Source of the DNA: Glaciecola sp. UBA2563
GTDB taxonomy: Bacteria; Pseudomonadota; Gammaproteobacteria; Enterobacterales; Alteromonadaceae
Assembly (NCBI GenBank): GCA_002340325.1
Contig: DDLV01000007.1
Location: 1 to 64,000, forward strand
Reading direction: 5' to 3'
DNA: 64,000 nt
Shown here: positions 58,712-64,000 of the stretch, in pieces
Numbering within the stretch: position 1 is the first letter of the stretch
Layout: every line of letters begins with the position of its first letter
Notes under the pieces: model-generated
What the model saw: only the letters and a program-made list of their open reading frames with translations
What the model was told of the DNA's origin: nothing
Database searches by the model: none
Translations under genes and position numbers: made by a program

Positions 58712-60634
58712 ATGTCTAAGCTTTATCCAACATTGATAACATTATTGCTCATAATGACATTGTCATTTCAGGCACGTGGTCAAGATGTTTCGAATAAACG
58801 CGCACTGGAAGATGAAACTTCATTTGTACAGAAAATAGAAACTGCGCGTAATGCATCTACAAACCCAATCGAGATGTACGAATTTGCGACGGATTTTCTA
58901 AAACAAAGCCAGAAACAAAATTGGGCTGTTGCTGCGCTATATGCTGAATCATTTAGAATTGAAGCTTTGGTGTTTCAAGAGCGTTTCAAAGAAGCTTCAG
59001 ATGCATATAATTTAATTAAAAACTCTCCGCTGTTTTCTTCACAACCAACATTGATTGCGCGGCAGGCCGTTACCTTATTAAAACTAAATTTTACCAGCGG
59101 CAAGCTAGATCAAATTGAAACAGATTATGAAATCGCCATTAGATCCGCCCTTGACACTCAAGACGACAGAATTATAGGTGAAGCATATCTCGCAATCGGA
59201 ACGCTGCGCGTTAATCAACAACAAATAAGTGAAGGAATTAAATCGCTGGAGAGCGCTTTTGTACATTTTGAAAACATAGAAAATAATTATTTATTAGCAG
59301 TTGCATTAACATCTCTTGCCAATGCTTACTCTGATATCAACGATTACGAACTTGCCATTAAGAATCACCAACAATCTCTAGCTTTTTACGAAAAAACCAA
59401 CAATCTTTTTGCACAATCCGTTGCGATATACAACATAGCCAGGGCATATCAGGAACAAAACGTTTTTGACAAAGCGTTGCTACACTTTGAAATGGCTAAA
59501 AATATGAGTATCGACATTGGAGATAATCTCGGGGTTGCATTAGCTGATCTGCATCGTGCAAATGTATATTTGGATTTAGAAGACTGGGAACGTGCTTTAA
59601 GCATCTTTGATGATGTCGCAGTAAAGTTTAAGGAGGCAGGCGATAGTTGGTCAGAGTTCTTTGCAATCGCTGGGCTTATAAAAGCACATTTGGGGTTACA
59701 AAACGCCGAGGCTGCGAAATCTAGGTATCCAACTCTGTTATCTTTAGTTGGCGAATTAGACGGAGATGATGTTAAATCAACCCATGCATCAATCGCTATT
59801 GCATTTGCGCTTGAAAATGAAGACTTTGTTGAAGCATACAAATATTCTGAGATAAGAAGAGAATATGACATAAAGCTAATTAATCAGAAATTTGGTAAAG
59901 AAGCATTAAGATACAAAGTTGAATTCGAAACTGAGCTTGCTAATCGCAAGAGCGAGCTATTGGAACAAGATAATGCACTTAAAAATCTAAAAATACTTCA
60001 ACAGGAAAAAAACGAAAAAGCGTGGCGGATCGTTGCAATATTAACCGGTATATTGTTTGTTGTAATGATATTCACCTTGTTCCTTCAAATTAGAAACAGA
60101 GAAGAATACAAGAAATTGGCTATGATGGACGTGCTTACCAGCAGCCCCAATCGTCGCTCTATTCTCGAATTTGCAGAAGCTTCCTATGAATATTCCATGA
60201 ACACTGGCTCGCCTTTTTGTATTGCGCTAATCGACATCGATTTCTTCAAACGAATAAATGATAAGTTTGGTCACCAGGTCGGCGACAATGTGCTAAAGGT
60301 TTTCGCTAACGCGATCAAAACCAACGTTCGCCCCACCGACCAATTTGGACGCTATGGCGGAGAAGAGTGGTTACTCGTTCTAAATGAACTGCAAGCAGAT
60401 CAAAGTAAGAATATTTTTGACCGCATCAAACAAACGCTTGTGGGTGAACAAATAAATGGTCTTGTAGACGGCAACGAGGTCACCTTTTCGATGGGCGTTG
60501 CCCAATTTAACAAAGAGACAGATCAAAGTCTCGAGGATATCATATCCCGCGCTGACCAGCGGCTTTATGACGCCAAATCACAAGGCAGAGACCGAGTAGT
60601 CTTCGAAACGCCAACGCCGATAGAAGCTCTGTAG
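58712..60634 (+). CDS. Periplasmic-TPR diguanylate cyclase
   Basis: This 640-aa protein has a signal peptide or anchor (residues 3-23), then about five TPR-like helical repeats to residue 400 (YLAIGTLRVNQQQISEG, VALTSLANAYSDINDYELAI, VAIYNIARAYQEQNVFDKAL). A coiled coil follows (about 395-435), one transmembrane helix (about 438-460) and a C-terminal GGDEF domain. The active loop is GRYGGEEWLL (GGEEW variant, considered active) and the inhibitory I-site RPTD lies five residues upstream. It should make c-di-GMP in the cytoplasm in response to a periplasmic protein or peptide signal. It converges with the DUF945 gene. Confidence 0.9.
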   Translation: MSKLYPTLITLLLIMTLSFQARGQDVSNKRALEDETSFVQKIETARNASTNPIEMYEFATDFLKQSQKQNWAVAALYAESFRIEALVFQERFKEASDAYNLIKNSPLFSSQPTLIARQAVTLLKLNFTSGKLDQIETDYEIAIRSALDTQDDRIIGEAYLAIGTLRVNQQQISEGIKSLESAFVHFENIENNYLLAVALTSLANAYSDINDYELAIKNHQQSLAFYEKTNNLFAQSVAIYNIARAYQEQNVFDKALLHFEMAKNMSIDIGDNLGVALADLHRANVYLDLEDWERALSIFDDVAVKFKEAGDSWSEFFAIAGLIKAHLGLQNAEAAKSRYPTLLSLVGELDGDDVKSTHASIAIAFALENEDFVEAYKYSEIRREYDIKLINQKFGKEALRYKVEFETELANRKSELLEQDNALKNLKILQQEKNEKAWRIVAILTGILFVVMIFTLFLQIRNREEYKKLAMMDVLTSSPNRRSILEFAEASYEYSMNTGSPFCIALIDIDFFKRINDKFGHQVGDNVLKVFANAIKTNVRPTDQFGRYGGEEWLLVLNELQADQSKNIFDRIKQTLVGEQINGLVDGNEVTFSMGVAQFNKETDQSLEDIISRADQRLYDAKSQGRDRVVFETPTPIEAL

Positions 60635-60660
60635 TAACTCTGCTTTGCGATAAATTCAAT

Positions 60661-62091
60661 TTAAAATGGAAGGGGCATTGGATTGCCATTCAACAGTGCG
60701 TTGGCATTCTTCATTGTAAATGTAAATTCATAGCCATTATCTAGCTTTTTGAGTATGCCTTGTTGCACGAACCCGTCAATTGTCACGCTTGACTGTTGCA
60801 CCGCGATGCGTTCAATTTCATCTTCACTTAATTGAGCAGCTTGTGGATTCAACGCAATTTGATTCTTTATTATTTGTTTTGCAATAAAATTTGCCGCTTC
60901 GGTTTCCATCATCATTTTAGCATCTACCACGGCATGCTCGATCCAGAAATCCCTATCGCTGATTGTCTCTGGAAGTGTTTGAATACCAGTGAGGTGTGAT
61001 TTAACGAAACCATCTATCGACGAATCGTTTACTTTGGCTTTAATCACAGGGAGGTTTAATTCCGGATCTACTTTGAGTTGTTGCAAAACAGATGTATTCA
61101 TAAATGCTTGCATGATTGTTTCTGAATTCTCTGGTGACCTGACAATATCCTCACTTAACGTCTGATATGCTTTCATAAATTCGCGTTGAATATTGTTAAG
61201 TTCATAGTGCAGAGCAATGTCTTTTAACTCAAACGCAGTATTCTTATAGCGAGAGGCTGTATTTTCAAATAAAAGATTGCCAAGCGAAGAATCCTCATCA
61301 TACGAACTGATAAAACGCATGCTGACTGAATCCAGTGTTGTCACTTCATTTGACATGGGGTCGGTAAATACAAAAGATTGAATGCCAAAATTGGCTTCTC
61401 CGTTGTATAGCTGTTGTTCCCAAATTTGTTGAAGCCCGGCTTTTAGATCCATCTCTATAGCTAAATTGCTGACATTAGCCACCGTGATTTCATCGTTTAC
61501 AACCTCAACGGTAATGGCGTGTTCGGTAAAATAGGTCATAGCATCTGACGTCATATGTCCTTTGCCATGCCATGGCGTTGTCTTTAGCGTCATGTTGCTA
61601 TCAGGAATTTCAAATGTGATAGCAGGGATGTAATCTTCAAACGAGGTGGTACCAAACAAGCTGAGAACGCCTTGAATCGAATAAAGATAAACAGCGTCTT
61701 CTTCCACTGCAAGCCCATCTATTGGTTCATCTGTTGCGACGTTCACTATCCAGTCAACCCATCCAAGTGAAAAACCTGATTGGGTTAGCATAGGACCATG
61801 TTGTGCATTGATGGGGAATGAAAAAGCAAAAGCGCTCTGTTCTAACGCTTGTTGTTCAGGTGGAATAATTTCATCCATATCAAATCTAATAATTAGGTCC
61901 GCTTTTGTTGAGAACCAGCCGTGTTGACGATTTTCGATTTTGGCTTGATAGAATGGTTGAGAATTAATTCCTTCAACGAAGTTATCTAATTCAGTGTTAA
62001 ATCGATTGCCGGCGAAATTGGGCGCAATCAATGCAATTATCGATGCAATTATGATGAATAGTAAAATGAATGAGACTACTGCTTTTTTCAT
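60661..62091 (-). CDS. DUF945 (YdgA-like) membrane-anchored protein
   Basis: A 476-aa protein with one N-terminal transmembrane segment (residues 5-24, VSFILLFIIIASIIALIAP), probably anchored with the rest in the periplasm. Family marks of DUF945/YdgA include ENRQHGWFSTKADLIIRF near 57-75 and the late DGFVQQGILKKLDNGYEFTF. The family is beta-rich and of unknown function, sometimes linked to the envelope. It is a single gene, separated from the glycosyltransferase gene by 112 bp in which I see no strong signal. Confidence 0.8.
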   Translation of the reverse strand: MKKAVVSFILLFIIIASIIALIAPNFAGNRFNTELDNFVEGINSQPFYQAKIENRQHGWFSTKADLIIRFDMDEIIPPEQQALEQSAFAFSFPINAQHGPMLTQSGFSLGWVDWIVNVATDEPIDGLAVEEDAVYLYSIQGVLSLFGTTSFEDYIPAITFEIPDSNMTLKTTPWHGKGHMTSDAMTYFTEHAITVEVVNDEITVANVSNLAIEMDLKAGLQQIWEQQLYNGEANFGIQSFVFTDPMSNEVTTLDSVSMRFISSYDEDSSLGNLLFENTASRYKNTAFELKDIALHYELNNIQREFMKAYQTLSEDIVRSPENSETIMQAFMNTSVLQQLKVDPELNLPVIKAKVNDSSIDGFVKSHLTGIQTLPETISDRDFWIEHAVVDAKMMMETEAANFIAKQIIKNQIALNPQAAQLSEDEIERIAVQQSSVTIDGFVQQGILKKLDNGYEFTFTMKNANALLNGNPMPLPF

Positions 62092-62203
62092 AGCGACGTG
62101 TATTTCCTTTCTTTAAAATTATTTTATCCCTTTAGTTATTAGGGGTTAGCGCGTGTTAATCTTTGGATTATATGTTTCATTTAGTCAAAAAAATAAACCG
62201 ACG

Positions 62204-63475
62204 CTACGCTTTCTTTTCATTTTTTAGCATTATCCATTTGCTTAAGTAGCGTGACGCTTGCACTGACTGTTGCAGCATGACCTGTTGTACAGGGTTTTGC
62301 AGCCTGAGCTTAGTCATTTGAGAAATACTATTTTCAATCCTGGATACAAATTTATCAGCATTCTTTATGCTGACACCTGAAGCTAACAGTGCTAGTTGAC
62401 ACTGTTTCGATGCCGAATTCCAAGATGACGAATTCTGCATCAAATTCAAGCAGCCTTTAATCATCTCTTCTGCATTTGTACAAATCATGCCTGGCCATTG
62501 TTTATATGGAATACCTTCTGCACCTATGGGCGTTGTGATGGATGGTGTTCCATGAGACATTGCATCTAACAATTTACCTTTTACTCCCGCACCAACCTGT
62601 ATCGGGGCTAAGAGCAGTTTAGCTGATTCAAGTGCTTTAAGATGATCTTCAATGTAGCCGCACATGTGTATGCCATTTTTGGGTTTATGTAATTGCGTTA
62701 GATGTGCGTTGGCATACTCACCATAGATATAGAGTTCGCAGGTAGGCATGGATGCTCGTAGTGCTGGCCACAGATGCCTAACACTGTATTCAACTGCATA
62801 TTGATTGGGTTTGTGCAGCATATTTCCAATAAATACAGCATGTTCTCGTTGTTTAAAAGGCAATCCTACTTTTGCGCTGTTGTCACGGATGAATGGCAAT
62901 AAAAACAAATTTTGCGGGTTGATGTCGATATCATTCTGCAACCATTGAAGTTCAGCATCGGACAGTGTAATACTTAGGTCACTTCGATAAATACTTGCGA
63001 GTTCACGAAGCATTTTTTGATTATAAAGCAGGTCATAATTTTCCGAACGAAAAACATCCCCAACGTTTGCAATTAAATAGCGGTTACTGCGTTTAAAATG
63101 CAATAATCGTGCTTCTCTTAATCCATGTAAATCTTCCAGATTAAGCACACGCAGCGCGTCCGGGCAGGTATCTATGACACGCCAACCAAATTGTTCCTCA
63201 CTAATAAATCTGTCAAAAACTACCACGTCAGGGGATAACGCCAATAATTGATGATTGAAATCGTCATCATTAATCTGGATAGGGCGTGTTTTAATGTCTA
63301 CACTCGTAAGGTCAAATGAATGCTCTGTTATTTCTGCGGCACTCCAAAAGTGTACGTCCCAATCTCGCGTTTTAAGCGCATCTACATAACTGAGAATATT
63401 TTGACCGGCTGCAGTTGTTTTAGGTTCTGGCCATACCTGACCTATAAACAACGCGGTTCTTTTTTCGTTTTTCAC
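62204..63475 (-). CDS. Glycosyltransferase (GT4-like, GT-B fold)
   Basis: This protein of about 423 aa has the two-domain layout of GT-B transferases. An N-terminal half starts TALFIGQVWPEPKTTAAGQN, and a C-terminal nucleotide-sugar domain carries AVFIGNMLHKPNQYAVEY, LYIYGEYANAHL and LLLAPIQVGAGVKGKLLDAMSHGTPSITTPIGAEGIP, which holds the usual Glu region and KGK. The acceptor is unknown; a surface polysaccharide or glycan role is likely. The best start is GTG at 63475; the longer frame to 63532 would overlap the divergent panE-like start. No other polysaccharide genes are visible here. Confidence 0.8.
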   Translation of the reverse strand: MKNEKRTALFIGQVWPEPKTTAAGQNILSYVDALKTRDWDVHFWSAAEITEHSFDLTSVDIKTRPIQINDDDFNHQLLALSPDVVVFDRFISEEQFGWRVIDTCPDALRVLNLEDLHGLREARLLHFKRSNRYLIANVGDVFRSENYDLLYNQKMLRELASIYRSDLSITLSDAELQWLQNDIDINPQNLFLLPFIRDNSAKVGLPFKQREHAVFIGNMLHKPNQYAVEYSVRHLWPALRASMPTCELYIYGEYANAHLTQLHKPKNGIHMCGYIEDHLKALESAKLLLAPIQVGAGVKGKLLDAMSHGTPSITTPIGAEGIPYKQWPGMICTNAEEMIKGCLNLMQNSSSWNSASKQCQLALLASGVSIKNADKFVSRIENSISQMTKLRLQNPVQQVMLQQSVQASRYLSKWIMLKNEKKA

Positions 63476-63499
63476 ATTTGTAAAATGGAGGTTCGTGTA

Positions 63500-64000
63500 A
63501 TGCCAAAGATACCACAACATGACGCACACCACATTGTGTTTGGTGCGGGGTTGATTGGGTGTTTCATTGGCGCTTGCCTAATCAAGGCAAAACAACGCGT
63601 TACACTTCATGGTCGTGAGAAAGTCATTCATGAATTGGAAACGAATGCGTATAAAATTACTGACTATAAGAGTGCAGAATACCTGGTTAAAGAAAAGCCT
63701 TCATTTTCATCAAGTGAACATAAAAATATCGAAATCGATGCTGCAGATTGTATTTGGCTTACTGTTAAATGTACCCAGCTTGAAACTTGTATTCCAGATC
63801 TCCAACGCTTCGTAGATGAATCAACTATCATTATGTGCTGTCAAAATGGCATATCGACACACAAAATTATTAAAGCGGCGTTTCCAAACAATCATATCTT
63901 GCGAGTAATGGTGCCTTTTAATGTGGTGCGCATAGCCGATGGTCATTTTCATCGTGGCTCACAAGGCCACATGACATTGGAAGTTACACCAACAATGGAA
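63500..64000 (+). CDS. panE: Ketopantoate reductase family protein (PanE/ApbA), partial
   Basis: The gene is cut by the right window edge; 167 codons are visible. MPKIPQHDAHHIVFGAGLIG contains the NADPH Rossmann motif GAGLIG, followed by CFIGACLIKA. VTLHGREKVIH follows strand 2 and WLTVKCTQLETCI near 94-106 is the usual TVK-type NADP-site strand. MCCQNGIS near 113-120 holds the family NG pair, and MVPFNVVRIADGHFHRGSQG near 137-156 is also family-like. It probably reduces 2-dehydropantoate to pantoate for CoA synthesis, but paralogues with other substrates are common. GGAGG lies 8 nt before the ATG. It is divergent from the glycosyltransferase gene. Confidence 0.85.
   Translation, partial: MPKIPQHDAHHIVFGAGLIGCFIGACLIKAKQRVTLHGREKVIHELETNAYKITDYKSAEYLVKEKPSFSSSEHKNIEIDAADCIWLTVKCTQLETCIPDLQRFVDESTIIMCCQNGISTHKIIKAAFPNNHILRVMVPFNVVRIADGHFHRGSQGHMTLEVTPTME

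Overview
This 64 kb window is a chromosomal stretch of a gammaproteobacterium with moderate to low GC, most likely a marine member of the Alteromonadales. The evidence is gene order and protein character: thrS-infC-rpmI-rplT-pheS-pheT-ihfA, smpB divergent from ratA-rnfH, ppsR divergent from ppsA with a HexR-type palindrome between them, a stand-alone second EF-G of the Vibrio/Shewanella type, csiV-mfd-PilZ next to lolC, and a CsdA-CsdE fusion. I see no phage, insertion sequence, integron, CRISPR array or rRNA. The genus is inference.

Layout. 0-5 kb: trans-translation and toxin-like genes (smpB, ratA, rnfH), then PEP synthase and its regulator. 5-12 kb: a YdiJ-type D-2-hydroxyacid dehydrogenase, a DUF423 membrane protein, rlmM and EF-G2. 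12-16 kb: a moxR-DUF58-transglutaminase operon on the minus strand. 16-22 kb: glycogen and sugar-phosphate metabolism (pgm, glgP) and an EAL protein. 22-28 kb: astE plus a HIT-like gene, a four-gene minus operon (ACT, YffB, M15 peptidase, 50-aa DUF2897), a patatin, tRNA-Val(GAC) and rluF. 28-37 kb is the most accessory part: an exported VasI-like protein, an orphan 130-aa protein, a BLUF photoreceptor, and two convergent gene groups (SDR, amidohydrolase, EamA transporter; class II aldolase, enolase-superfamily dehydratase) that look like a sugar-acid pathway, with kbp between them. 37-44 kb: the translation operon. 44-53 kb: a lipoprotein, then a minus operon PilZ-mfd-csiV-pduO-penicillin acylase. 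53-64 kb: lolC, a phosphoribosyltransferase, a COG3235 membrane protein, xthA, the csd fusion, a TPR-GGDEF protein, a DUF945 protein, a glycosyltransferase, and a panE-like gene cut by the right edge.

The most notable non-coding signals are these. A hairpin directly upstream of the thrS ribosome binding site has a 7-nt loop reading TTGGTAG, a copy of a tRNA-Thr(GGU) anticodon loop, which fits ThrRS autoregulation. A strong intrinsic terminator for the ihfA operon lies inside the signal-peptide codons of the following lipoprotein gene. A perfect HexR-like palindrome lies between ppsR and ppsA. infC has an ATT start, and yffB probably has one too. There are three small repeat elements: a 14-bp inverted repeat at the left edge, a 21-bp tandem at 33.3 kb and a GC-rich palindromic element at 56.8 kb. 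The first and third share a 12-mer.

Many genes appear to start with TTG or GTG. I chose starts by Shine-Dalgarno spacing and by remembered homologue N-termini, so several are approximate. No database search was possible.
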